Assembly (NCBI GenBank): GCA_004154925.1
Contig: QJNS01000328.1
Coordinates: 1-64,000, forward strand
Length of the DNA stretch: 64,000 bases
Direction of reading: 5' to 3'
Source of the DNA: Monosporascus cannonballus
Lineage: Eukaryota > Ascomycota > Sordariomycetes > Xylariales
Of the stretch, positions 36,919 to 47,288 are shown one piece after another; position 1 is the stretch's first letter, and every line of letters begins with the position of its first letter. Under the pieces are notes generated by a model. That model had not been told where the DNA came from and did no database searches. It saw only the letters and a program-made list of their open reading frames with translations. A program made the translations under genes and the position numbers.

Positions 36919-37946
36919 ATGCAGGGTCTCCAATCTGGGATACGGTTGCGCATCGGGGAGAGGCCTGATCAACCTCTGTCACCACATCCCAATTTTTCTC
37001 GTACTCTCCCCCCAACTCAATGTCAAGACCCAGCCTCCTTGGGGAACGCCGCCGCTGATCTTACGGCACGGGGTTCCTTGTCTGCTGGGTCGCGTATGGC
37101 GATGGTTTCCGGACATGGCTTCAGGTGTTGTTGCGGAAGGTATTCCGGAAATTTCCTTGCCCTGCAGCGTCATCAAAGAGGCTGCCCAGTCGTCCAGCAT
37201 GATCACATCCGTGATTTCGTGTGTCTGCTATCTTGCCTTGGCCGCGACTTAATCCCAGGCCAAATTATCTTTCGAGGAGCGTTTCCAACACAATGCCGGA
37301 CGGAGTACAGCATGGTGGACTCTGACCGGGTTTTCCCGCTGCCCCGGCTCGCCACAAACTTCACAATATTGACTAGCTCGGTTGATACTCTGCTGGAGAG
37401 GCGCATCTTATATATGACTTCCAGGGTGGAAGTGGAAAACCGCAAAGCCCCAGCCTGGGCATCTCGGAACCTGACCTTTCATGCGGACGCACAGCTATTC
37501 ATCCTTAAGGCTTTACGCTCGGGTTCGCCGATTTTCAAAGGCTCATACGAATCCTGGAGATTCGAAGCCATAAAGCTCATTCTACATAGCTTTCCACATC
37601 CGTCGAATCCGCTGTACGAATTCCTCTCTGTATCGATGTCCTGAACTCAGTCTTACCTAAAAGCAGATTCGAAAGCTTAGGAAGCAGCCAATTCCCTTTT
37701 GTGATAGATGTTGTACAGAGCCCGTTACTTAGCAGATTTCAGGATCCGGGACAGCGAGCCGGTGCGATTGATGTTTTTCTGTCCGCGTCCTTTTTCGGAA
37801 ACGAGACAACCAATCAACTGCTTATTGCAGCTGCCCGGCAGCTGTCGCAATCTCGATTTGAATATCCCCAGATTGACATAAACTTCCGAAGATGGCAGTT
37901 ACTTAAGGCTCGCTGGCAGTCGATTGCGGCTCGCCGGTGTTCACGG
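36919..37946 (+). pseudogene. Hypothetical zinc-finger-containing gene with a frameshift
   Basis: The frame 36919-37644 (241 codons) and a second frame that is coding-like from about 37625 to 37946 fit one protein interrupted by a one-base shift near 37625-37645. The first part has a Cys/His cluster (FRCCCGRYSGNFLALQRHQR...CP) like a degenerate C2H2 finger. The second part reads SSQFPFVIDVVQSPLL and onward. At 37946-37951 a strong donor (CG|GTAAGT) follows, so the gene probably continued, but I could not place the next exon. I do not recognise the family. The true start may be an internal ATG near 37095. Confidence 0.45.
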
Positions 37947-38687
37947 TAAGTAATTCCTCGATCATTAGTCCTGACATCTTCCGTTCAAGTTGGAGAGCCG
38001 GCGACAAGGAGGCGGGCAAATGAGCATAGAGGTTTTCAAGACCCTCGCATGAGCTTGCGAAGATTGCTCCATTAGCTCTCGAGCTGTACCCTAGCAAGTT
38101 CATAAGTGAGGGATGGGTAATGAATGGTATCCCCCTTTATTGACGTCGCGATCGTCGCTAAATTGGACCGTCGTATTTAGAGAGGACCAGCTCATTGGCC
38201 CCTTATGATAATAAGGTTGGAAAGCCAAGAATGTCGACACAATATCGCAGGGAACGTTCTGGTTCTGTCTGTGCGTATTGCCACGTGGCGTAAGATGGGC
38301 AACCGAAACGGCAGCAGGGGAACCGATGGTCCTTGCGCGTTAGTCCCATCGCCTCATAGTTCAGCTGTCCAGCAGAAGCGAGAGATCATTTTTTAACTAT
38401 ACAGTAACATCTCCTTAGCTTGATTTATGTCAGACCTAAAGTGGAAAAGTGTAAGGCCCCATATTATGGCGGGACACTATCAGGTCTCATAATTTACCTC
38501 CTCGTCGACCAGCAGCCGTCTCTTGTTTCAAACTGTGGCTGTTACCAGATACCTACTGGGAGAAGATATCTTGACGCTAGCTCTTATTAAACCTTCGTCA
38601 AATATACCAGGGCAGCGGTGCCAGGGAGTGACTGAGTATCCTTGGTCTGGTTTGCCAAGGCACTTGCATTCCTTTCTAATATACTAC
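37947..38687. other. Intergenic, nothing recognised
   Basis: About 740 bases of normal composition with short frames only. It may hide 3' exons of the preceding damaged gene. Confidence 0.4.
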
Positions 38688-40330
38688 CTACCGCCAACGA
38701 CCAACTCGGGCACGCTCAAAGGCAGCTTCGGAATAATTATCCCATGAATCCCGCAAGTTCGGTGGTGCGGCAGATATCTTACGCGCTGTGAAGATTACTC
38801 CCCGGCCAATGCAACCCATGTTGGCCTCTCCGGTGAAGCTCGAGAGATCCTGTCCGCTGAACTTGATCGTCCCTTTCTCTGCCCTTGGATGGACCTCCCC
38901 TGTGTCGGCATCTCTGGATTTCAGGCGCAGGAAGTATTTTCTAAGCTTGCTAGCGCCGGCTGCCTTTGCCTTCTTGGGAGGTCGTCCGCGAGGTCGTCCG
39001 CTGGTGGCCTTGGCCTTGCTGGCGGTGGCCTTCCTTTTGGAGCCCACAGCAGTTTTCTCATCTGTATTCTCATCTTGGCTATCTTCTTCGTCATCGTCCC
39101 CATTGTCGGAATCGTCGTCATGCTCTTGCTGTGCACAGAATCGGTCGAGAATGCTTTCGTCGCAGCTCATCATCATGATTCCCTCGATAACGCCGAAATC
39201 GAAGCTGGCTTGGTATATGCCGGGCGTGGGGGTTGCGTGGATAGCCAATGTCATGTCTTCAGCCAGGTCGGGCCAGTTACTCTCGATTTCCTCGCAATCG
39301 ATGATATACTGTCCTACGGGGGAAGCTGCGCTGGGACCGAACTTGGGCTTCTTAGCGTTGGCGAGATATCTCTCGTGTCTCGAGGCTCGCTTTTCTTCTC
39401 GTGCATCTGCCTTGGCTTGGTTCGCCTGTACTTCTTTAGCGCCGTGATTCTTGGCCGCCTTTTCCACAACGTCCTGATCCCAGCCTAAGTAAATGGTTTG
39501 TATTAAGCCCAATCCTGTAGCCTGGTGTAAACCATTAACCCGGCTGGTAGCTTTACGAAGTTGCCCTGTACGGTAATCGCTGGAACGTAAATATGGAATA
39601 CCGACGACCTCGGTTATCTTTATTGAATCCGGTTTGCCTAAACCATCAACGAAGTACTTCTCCATGATCCACTTTAGATGGCCCGAAAGCTTTTTTTCGG
39701 ACCGTTTCTCCAGCCATTCCGTGTGCATTTGGGATCGTAATTCCTCGATATGGTCGGGCACTTTATCGCACTGAATGATGCATGTTAGCGATTAAGGACC
39801 TTGGCGGAATTGATAACGCAGACGAGGTGTCTTACCTTACCAGCCTGGAGCACCTTTTTCAGCAGCAAGGTACCGTTCCCGGAAAATTCTTTTTCGTCGT
39901 AGTCCACGCCGTAATGTTGCAACTAACCGCGGACAAAGCCTGAGCCGTAATAATCTCGGAGCAGCTTATTTGCTTCTAAAGTTAATCGCGGCAGAAAAAT
40001 GGTTTTCAAGCGGGACCCGTCAATGCGCTCGACTCGACCTTGCGCGTAAAATCGGCCAAACGCGCATGTGAAGCCGTCGCGGATAATGTCGTCGTAGGGC
40101 ATTTTGGCGAATAGTGATTTACCGGCGGCTTGCTGGGGAAGCGGTCGAGGCGATATTTCGAATTCTTCGTTCGCAGACTGGTCAATTCGGATCAGCCTTG
40201 AAGAAGAACGCGTACGGCTAGGGGGGCTAGGGGGGCTTGGGGGGGATTCGGCTCGGTTGACCTGCTTTCCGCAGTATGGAACGGGGTGTCAGCGGCGGCG
40301 ACCCTCGCGAATCAGAAAAAGAAGGCATAT
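38688..40330 (-). pseudogene. AT-hook hypothetical protein, disabled by stop and frameshift
   Basis: The 3' exon (38688 to about 39779) is open: helical N-terminal part, acidic stretch (QEHDDDSDNGDDDEEDSQDE), an AT-hook (SGRPRGRPPKK) and a conserved-looking C-terminus. An intron of about 60 nt (GTAAGACACC...CATTCAG) precedes it. The upstream exon reads MPYDDIIRDGF... up to FVRG, then TAG, then LQHYGVDYDEKEFSG. The TAG replaces what is probably CAG, a RIP-type C-to-T change. Further upstream a Pro/Ser-rich segment (NRAESPPSPPS) is one base out of frame with an ATG start near 40330, the shift lying at C-runs. The intact family would be a DNA-binding protein of about 520 aa, unknown role. Confidence 0.65.
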
Positions 40331-40859
40331 ACGCGTTAAAACACCATGAAACTTATCGCGAATGCATCAATTAGCGCTGCAATTGGGGTTGAATAGGGTC
40401 TGTAGCGTTGATTCGAAAGCTTTGGCAGGTTACATAAAAAAACAGTCGGACCCACAACACAGGGTCACGTGACGAATCACCAGCTTACACCCTCGCAGGG
40501 ATTATTGCAGTTAGTGCCATACAAAGCCCCACGCTTCTGGATCCTTCCTCGCCCATTGGCCAAGTGATTTTTTTGTATCCTCCATATAAATTTATATGGG
40601 AAATACATCTGATTTATTTCAATAGGGGTCAACATGGGATCAAAGCTTTAACGCCTGGGTAAAAGATCATCAAGAATAAATGGCGAAGGCGTTGCCCGCA
40701 ACGCTTTTGTAGCGTGTAATACCTAACGAGCTTTTATTCCTTCGCCATAGCGATGGCCTGCCTACCTTTCTGCTGTTTGCTTTACTTTCATTAATACGAA
40801 AAAAGTAATTTATGCGCCAAATGGTGTAGCGGTAACAATTAAGGTCGGCTTACTATAAA
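40331..40859. other. Intergenic with an 18-bp palindrome
   Basis: No gene is seen. CCATATAAATTTATATGG at 40582-40599 is a perfect palindrome. The segment includes the 3' flank of the kinase gene. Confidence 0.5.
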
Positions 40860-43202
40860 CTATTTAATCCACTGCATAATGCCCTTTTTAATAGACTGCA
40901 GTTCTATTGTAAAATCATCTCTGCCTCGCTTCTTTAATACCCCGTACTTCCTTTTTCGGTTTGGGCTGATGGGACATAGCGCCTGACGATCACGAAGTTC
41001 TGCCCGTTCAAAGTCTACAATCATGAGGTTGCCACTAGGCGGGTCGTATAGTACGTTGCGCAGCTCTGCATCGCGGTGAAGAACCTGCAGTCCGTGTATT
41101 TCCGTAAAAGCCGTGGTAACCGTTTTGACGAGATTTGCCTTGTTAATTTGATCGGCCGAGTCGAATAGGGGCCGTCCGGCCCAGCTAAGAAACATAAAAT
41201 ATGTAAATACACCACCATCGTAGTAGTACGGCAGGATCAGATCGATCTTGCCGAGACATACGGGGACGTGCTTGCCCTGGATGGGCCGGAGCCGGTCGTA
41301 TATCTCATTTTCATGCAGTATACGAGCAAGGTCGCATTCCTCGACGCCCTTGGCGACGAGAGTGTAGCCGTGGGATGACAACCGTACCTTGAAGAGCGAT
41401 CCGACCGATCCGGATAGGTAGAGCGGGATAGCGTCCGCGTCCGGGCCACGATCTTCGGCTAGCTGGACCCGGATAAGACGCAGGAGCTCTCGTCGGTCGA
41501 TGTGCCGACGCCCATGATCGTGGAAGTTGGGGCATTCCTCGTCCATGGGTCCGCCGTTTGCCAGCCCCAGCAGGCATTGTTGGGTGCAGAATGGCCGGTC
41601 CTGTATATTCTGCCGCGTTGCCGGGCCCTGCTGGATGCGTCTATTGCGCTTGCCACCCTTATCCTGTTTCCCGCCCTGCCCTGTTGTGCTCGTTGAGGCG
41701 GCGGCCCCTTGGCGCGAACGGGAAGATTGGCGAGCAGAAGGGGAGGGGGGGGGGCCCTCTTCTTCGTCATCTTCATCCCGCCGTATGACGTTGCTGTTTG
41801 GTTGTTGGCAGCGAGACCGTGTCCGAATGGGCGAACGCTGAAATCCTTTCCAGCGCTGGGGTTTGTAGGGTGATGCCCGAGGCTGCTTACGTATCGTCTC
41901 AGGGATGTTTTTCAGCACGTCTTCGTACTCTACAGCCCACGTATCAAGGTTCGCGGCCCGGTCATGCCACGACGGTGGTGGCGGTGATACACGAAGGGCC
42001 TGGAGGACGAAGGCGAAGACCTGGGCGACGGCGGTACGGTGGAGCCTGTTCTCGTCGTCGTCTAGGACGTCCAGGTTCGGCACACACACGGAATAGTAGA
42101 CGATAGTAGGATCGTCGGGGATATGGAGGAAGACGAAGGCCTCCCCCGTACAAATATAGCCGTACTGAATGCCTCTGCCGAGCATGTATGAGAAGAGCTG
42201 AGTGACGACGGCGGCAACGAGCGACCTCGACGCGAACGCGAAGTCCTCGCCGTCCTTATTGATGACATCACGTTCCGGTTGGATCTCCGACGCCAGACCC
42301 GAGACGATCTCGTCCCTCGTCAGCTTGTGCGGCGCCTTATATTCGATCGCAAGTGCGGGAATATTTCGGCCGTCGGAGGTCCTGTATATGCAGAATTGGT
42401 CGGCTAGCTTGCCCTTACCTTTCTTCGCCTGGCGACGGGCCCTAGGTCCAGGTTGCGTCAGGGCCGGCGTCGTGGCTTCAGCACCGTCGTCTCCGCCGAT
42501 GGACATCTGCTCAAAGGATTCGGAGACGGCGCCGACAGTGTTGCTGAGATTCGTATGGCTCTCGAACGTCACGGATCCCTGGAGGCCAAGACTATCCCGC
42601 AATGACAAGTCGCCATATGCCTCGTCCACCAGCTTCTGAACTGCGTTCTCGACCGTGTCGCGCTCGAAGTGCCGAAGGCCAATTTCGCTGCTGATTGGGC
42701 TGATCAAGGAGGCGACGTATTCTAGTTGATGTGAGGATGGAAAGACGGCTCTGGAGTAGAAGGGGTAGCCGACTAGGAGTTGGTCCCATATCTTCTCTTG
42801 TCTCCTTGCGAAGTCATCCCACGGGATGATTCGGCACGGGAAAATTCGGCCCGTCGGGTCTGTAGTATCGCCTTGTGTAGTTAAGGAGCGGTCGGTCACC
42901 ACCTGTATAGCAAGACTGAGCGAATGGCAAGCCTCGAGGTATTGCTGAAGCACCTGCGGCCGTGACGTCTTTGCAAGATCTTCGGCCTCTTCGCGTCGGC
43001 GTTGCTCCTCCTCGCGTAGACGTTGCTCCTCTAGCACACGGCTCTCCGCACCTTTACGTTGGCGTTCGGATTCTTCACGTTGACGTTCGGATTCTTCAAG
43101 CAAACGTCGCAACCTTGAAATTTCGTCCATGGTGCTTGCGGCGAAACGTTTTGTTTGTTCGACTATGCTGCCATAACCAGAAAGGATTTGACTCATGGGC
43201 AT
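40860..43202 (-). CDS. PD-(D/E)XK-like plus protein kinase fusion, 780 aa
   Basis: One intronless frame. Residues about 25-80 form a highly charged coiled coil. Residues about 95-430 form a conserved fungal module containing ALAIEYKAPHKLT, where E287 and K289 fit the E-x-K of restriction-endonuclease-like (PD-(D/E)XK) folds. A low-complexity Ser/Arg/Gln linker follows, then a Cys-containing motif (FCTQQCLLGL, C539/C543) and a kinase domain. In the kinase domain K618 (LVAKGV) is the ATP lysine, HRDAELRN (D711, N716) the catalytic loop and DFE (D730) replaces DFG. Nuclease-like and kinase modules are known to occur together in eukaryotic effector-like proteins. The substrate and role here are unknown. 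The frame is intact and the start is the first ATG; a second lies two codons later. Confidence 0.8.
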   Translation of the reverse strand: MPMSQILSGYGSIVEQTKRFAASTMDEISRLRRLLEESERQREESERQRKGAESRVLEEQRLREEEQRRREEAEDLAKTSRPQVLQQYLEACHSLSLAIQVVTDRSLTTQGDTTDPTGRIFPCRIIPWDDFARRQEKIWDQLLVGYPFYSRAVFPSSHQLEYVASLISPISSEIGLRHFERDTVENAVQKLVDEAYGDLSLRDSLGLQGSVTFESHTNLSNTVGAVSESFEQMSIGGDDGAEATTPALTQPGPRARRQAKKGKGKLADQFCIYRTSDGRNIPALAIEYKAPHKLTRDEIVSGLASEIQPERDVINKDGEDFAFASRSLVAAVVTQLFSYMLGRGIQYGYICTGEAFVFLHIPDDPTIVYYSVCVPNLDVLDDDENRLHRTAVAQVFAFVLQALRVSPPPPSWHDRAANLDTWAVEYEDVLKNIPETIRKQPRASPYKPQRWKGFQRSPIRTRSRCQQPNSNVIRRDEDDEEEGPPPSPSARQSSRSRQGAAASTSTTGQGGKQDKGGKRNRRIQQGPATRQNIQDRPFCTQQCLLGLANGGPMDEECPNFHDHGRRHIDRRELLRLIRVQLAEDRGPDADAIPLYLSGSVGSLFKVRLSSHGYTLVAKGVEECDLARILHENEIYDRLRPIQGKHVPVCLGKIDLILPYYYDGGVFTYFMFLSWAGRPLFDSADQINKANLVKTVTTAFTEIHGLQVLHRDAELRNVLYDPPSGNLMIVDFERAELRDRQALCPISPNRKRKYGVLKKRGRDDFTIELQSIKKGIMQWIK

Positions 43203-43896
43203 AGAAGAAGGATCTGACTATCGGGACACGCGTACAAATTGATGCGCTGATATATCAGGGATGGATTTCGGAATTACAATTGAATTGTTGCTGATTGTTG
43301 ACATTCACGAATTATCCCGCATGTTCTTTGATTGGATAAGAGAGGACTTATCTCAGTCGCCCCACCAACCGCTGCAGTTACGTATCTTGCCTAAAAAGTG
43401 GCACGAGCCATCAGGTCTGGGTACCCAAATGATAACTATTACTGCCCAGCCGGACGTCAACTGTTTCTTCTAACTTCCAAAGCGCATACCTATTCCGCCC
43501 ATTTTTTAAATCGCGACTTCGGTTTTCAGAACTTGCGGGCAGACGGGAATGCTATCAGGCACTCCAAGGACGGAACGGAGGTCGAATCGCAGAATCTACA
43601 GGATTGGTCACCACTTGTGGGGAGTTGCCCCCTGTCAATGGAGTCATGTCTGGGATAGCGAACGTTACTAGTTAATGCACTTTAAAGGACTAAACAAACC
43701 GCTAACATAAGCTCAAGCAGTGAAAAAAGTGACAGGCGGCTTTTTCCGGGACATTAGAGATCCGCATATCCTGGTTTGCGCTTGGTGAGATGACCCCATC
43801 GCGAACCTCGCTGTGCGTAGAATACTGGAATTGCGGTCGACATGTCACATCCTTAAAGGCAATCCGCTTCGCCCGTCGGCCCGTGCCCGTGCCAGT
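43203..43896. other. Intergenic upstream of the kinase fusion
   Basis: About 690 bases, probably with the kinase gene's promoter. Plus-strand frames at 43261-43473 and 43398-43658 overlap in different frames and lack domains. Confidence 0.4.
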
Positions 43897-44265
43897 CTAG
43901 CAGCAGAATCGCCCTAAAGAGCTAAAATAGCCGAAAACGTCCTGCTTGTGACGTGTGTCTAGGGGTGTTCTTTCGTAGCCGATCCTGACAAGCGTATTTA
44001 CGATTTCGGCCGGTATGGCAAGTCGTCTTGCGTTTTCTAAGGCACGTCGAGATCTCGAGTGATTTGACTTGCTTTTGCGCGGGGGTCGCGTGGTGTCGCT
44101 CTTTAATGTCGGACCGTTCGAAGAGCGTAATCGAGACGCGGCGTTCTTCCGGCGATGCCCAGATTGTGATCGCTGTGCTCGTAGGGGACCTTGGCGTATG
44201 CAAGTCTTGGACTCGTTTCGGATAGCCTTGGTGCCTAAGTAAACCACATCTGGATCGGATGGCAT
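43897..44265 (-). CDS. Possible small basic protein, 122 aa
   Basis: The frame starts at an ATG and encodes an Arg/Lys/Ser-rich protein with no domain I recognise. A second minus-strand frame (43922-44203) is also open and equally protein-like, so the real reading may involve a shift or an intron. It lies divergent to the next gene, 274 bp away. Confidence 0.3.
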   Translation of the reverse strand: MPSDPDVVYLGTKAIRNESKTCIRQGPLRAQRSQSGHRRKNAASRLRSSNGPTLKSDTTRPPRKSKSNHSRSRRALENARRLAIPAEIVNTLVRIGYERTPLDTRHKQDVFGYFSSLGRFCC

Positions 44266-44539
44266 CGTGTAATGTTATGCCTATAAGTTGGAGAAGGAGA
44301 GCGCAGGGCCCGTAGTTGACAAGTTAATAATCGTCGAGTGCATGGGCCACCTCGACCTCCGTACAGCTTGTGTGACGCACGAACCACGAAGCTACCGACA
44401 CATATTATGGCTCGTGTTGGGTAAATGCGGAGTCGTTTTGGAAAAACGATATTCCATAGATGAAGACTTGATGTTACGAGCTTGCTACCACGCAAAGTCC
44501 TGTCCGCAGCGTATATCTCTCCACCAAAGCCCCGCTAAC

Positions 44540-45149
44540 ATGTCAGACACCGGAGCCCGTATCGGTCCTCAACGGATCGTTCTGCAAACGAAGACAAATG
44601 TTGTCCCGGGCGGTGATTATCAAGAACGATGCGAAAATATAAGAAATCAACTCTGCCAACATCTCTGGAACCGAGATTTCGACTATAATACGGATCGTTG
44701 GTATGTGCACAGGGCCACCTTTGCTTACAAAGGTCGAACCTGCTACTTTCTCCTCGATCACGGCCAGTCCGCTAGCGATGACGTGCCGATTTTCTGGTAC
44801 AAATGGACTGGCACACGCTTGTAAGATACCTCGCGCAGCATATTTGGCAACCTCGCTGGTCCTAACGACAGACAGCATTTTAATCGAGAAGCCCCTGCCT
44901 AGCCAGATCCGTGCCAAACTTCAACTTTACCCATTCTCTCCCCCGAGACGTCGACTGTCACGAAAACCAAATTCACTACCAATCAGCGCCGCCACTAGAC
45001 GACAGATGATCCGACACAGGCTCCGTAACGATATGAAAGTTCCAGCTGTAGAAGTCGAACTTCTAAGAGATCCGGAACAAACAAGGTTGCTTAAGGACGA
45101 GGTCGATCCGAGGTTCTGGGACCAGATTGATGCTCTCATACAAGGCTAA
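44540..45149 (+). CDS. Hypothetical protein, two exons, 184 aa
   Basis: The model is join(44540..44820, 44876..45149). The 55-nt intron has a textbook GTAAGA donor, a CTAAC branch site and a GACAG acceptor; splicing joins WTGTR to FILIEKPLPSQ in frame. The first exon reads like a compact domain with aromatic and Cys residues (RWYVHRATFAYKGRTCYF). The second is basic, then acidic near its end. I recognise no family. The frame is open upstream to 44288, so an earlier in-frame ATG near 44341 is possible. It converges with the small gene at 45256. Confidence 0.6.
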
Positions 45150-45255
45150 AATCCTCGGCAACACTTCCAATTCAGCACAGCTTCGATAATCAAATCTGTT
45201 AGACTCTGGGCCATATCTTAGAATTATTGATGGGGCGCTGCGGCACTACACTCTC

Positions 45256-45477
45256 TCACTCATCACTATCGGGGGGCGTTGGCAGATGTGCACACTCCTC
45301 GCACCTCTCATCATGCATGTCTTCGGTGTGATGGACATTGCCCTCTTGGTAGTTTTCACAACGTGGTGAACCTTCCTCGTTTGCTCCGGGATGTGCTTCA
45401 CTCCAGTCATCGCAAGCAAAATAGCTCGCGAATGTCAGGTGTCCGCAAGCCCACTGCCTCCAAATTTCCTCGCACAT
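45256..45477 (-). CDS. Small Cys/His-rich protein, 73 aa
   Basis: From the ATG at 45475-45477 the frame encodes a 73-aa protein beginning MCEEIWRQWACGHLTFASYF. It has seven cysteines, several histidines and a C-terminus ending PTPPDSDE. The CGH...C...C...C...C spacing resembles small fungal zinc-binding hypothetical proteins. The frame extends 18 codons upstream to 45531 but without an ATG. No signal peptide is evident. Function unknown; it reads toward the end of the preceding gene, 106 bp away. Confidence 0.55.
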   Translation of the reverse strand: MCEEIWRQWACGHLTFASYFACDDWSEAHPGANEEGSPRCENYQEGNVHHTEDMHDERCEECAHLPTPPDSDE

Positions 45478-45531
45478 CTTGGTCCCTAGAAGGTAAAAGA
45501 ACTCCTCTGGATCAGTCAGACCGATTCTCAC

Positions 45532-46372
45532 ATAACTAATGTAGCATTTTCCTTTACCTGCGTCCCTGCGCTATAGATGTTCGATCTCGCTTTTTGTAAA
45601 ATTCGCTTCACCGTGTCACTTCCGCCGGTACCATTTGCGATAAATGCTCTAAGAAGTGAAGTTTCGGTCAGCTCGGGCAATGAACTGGTAGAATGGAACT
45701 AGCAATTGCAATGGAGATGGAATACGTGTATAGCACATCAAAGCTCGAATCCAAATGCTTTACAAATTAACCTACCGACTTAATTAAATACGGTGGCTTC
45801 ATAGCATTCGGCAAAGGATAGCCCAAGGTGACTTAACGGAAAGCACACTGTTCCAAGTGCGAACGCACCGTTCCAGGTGCGAGCGCGCCATGCAAAGTGC
45901 AGGCGCACCAGAAAGTGCAAGCACACCGTGCAGGAGTGCGAGCGCACCAGAAAGTGCAAACGCACCGTTACGATAGCCAGATCTGTTATTCCGCTCATAG
46001 TATCCACACCCCCTGCTGAAACATTATACACGATTGACCAATTGTAAAGTCCTAATTCACTCAATCAGCCGTAAGGCTGATACTTCATCCCGCCAACTGG
46101 TTCTGTCAAGTCATTGCTAACCCATCACGCCTACCTCTAGAGCTTCTGGCTGGCCGAGACGCTCAAGTATTTCTATCACCGCTTCCATATGCATCCTCGC
46201 GCTGGGAGAATGATGATTTATATTTTAGAAAATGCCTTGCTCATCGCATCGTGTTATGATGCACAATACTCAGCATCGAGTCATAGCTTTGCGCGTGTCC
46301 GGCTGCAACTGATGGCCGCCCTGGCCTGGCCGTTGCGGCATATGGGGCATAATTCCGGGGAAGGTGGGGCCG
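45532..46372. other. Intergenic with a hairpin-unit array
   Basis: Apart from the tandem array at 45855-45968, no gene is supported. The minus-strand frame at 45780-46064 runs through the array and is a by-product of it. Confidence 0.45.
45855..45968. repeat. Tandem array of six 18-22 bp hairpin units
   Basis: Six units follow the pattern AAGTGCGAACGCACC, AGGTGCGAGCGCGCC and so on. Each is a small imperfect inverted repeat (GTGC...GCAC) separated by CGTTCC, ATGC or AGAA spacers. Confidence 0.75.
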
Positions 46373-46655
46373 AAGGGAATCATGGCTAGTAATTCGACGT
46401 CCGCAGCTTCAGCACAACCCTCGGGGGTATCCAAACGACAGCATACAAAGCGGCATAAGGCGAGAGAGGACGAGTACGTAATGATAACTCTCTTCAATGA
46501 TAGCTGCTCTGGGCGTATGTGGATTGGTTGGCTAATGGGACAGAACATGAGGAAGGCTCCAACAAAGCTAGATAATTAGCTTGGGAGCGTAGATGGAGGA
46601 ATTCGAGCAAACTTGTTATGGTTCCTTGTGGCCCAGCCTTTTTCTAGTCCCGTGC
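46373..46655 (+). repeat. Dispersed repeat, copy A
   Basis: Blocks CGAAGGGAATCATGG, CTAGATRATTAGCTTGGGAG and TGGCCCAGCCT recur in order at 49196-49345 (copy B). Copy A carries extra sequence between the first two blocks. No coding potential is recognised. Confidence 0.7.
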
Positions 46656-46669
46656 TTTGCACTGAGACG

Positions 46670-46800
46670 CAAAAGTCGAAGCAACGCAATCCACTCCACC
46701 AGCCATTAACCGCCACCTCAAAATATATGGATGGAACCGGCGAAGAGTCTATATGGATGGCCACCGGTGGACGTTCGTGGAAATTTAAAGGTACATCATT
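46670..46800. mobile_element. hAT-derived end fragment
   Basis: TCGAAGCAACGCAATCCACTCCACC closely resembles the left end of the hAT at 26348, and several ATGGATGG/GTGGA subterminal motifs follow. It abuts the dispersed repeat copy A. It is probably a relic or MITE of the same family. Confidence 0.55.
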
Positions 46801-47288
46801 TTGTTAGTATCTTGTATGTAAAAATATGTACCTAAGTATTAGTCCGTGCCCAAGCCTGGTCCTCAATTTGTCCCAGTTACGTACTACATGTATTTCCCGT
46901 TCCTGACGTGCGAGGTGAAGTGCGACGCCGCAGCGCTAGGAAGAGCAGAAATTAGTGGTGTTTTGGTTTCCGTCTGCTAGCCGAATTGGTGCGAATATTG
47001 TACGGCGCGTGACCCCTGATCAAATTGGGTCCCGGGATGAAAGCATACCCTCCTTTTATTTAAGTCAACCAAGAGCCAATCGTGAAATCTCAAGTTATCT
47101 ATTAGGTGACACGTATCCCTACATAACCGGGCACGGTTCTTGTAGGGGGGATTCGAAGAAAGAATGTTCCAGCAATTCCTTGGCTATCTTTCTAATAAGT
47201 CCTCTAGCCGTCGGGCTCCAAGTCATCATCGAGTAATGCCCCTGGGCTTTCAAAAACCCTCTCACCTCTCCCCCCCTGCGCGGAGCCT
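46801..47288. other. Intergenic, nothing recognised
   Basis: About 490 bases of normal composition downstream of the MADS-like gene's 3' end. Only short open frames. Confidence 0.4.

Noticed and set aside
38788..39488. Plus-strand open frames of about 200 codons opposite the AT-hook gene
   Set aside because: They are antisense to the AT-hook exon, which has a clear AT-hook and acidic region; their low-complexity content reflects that strand.
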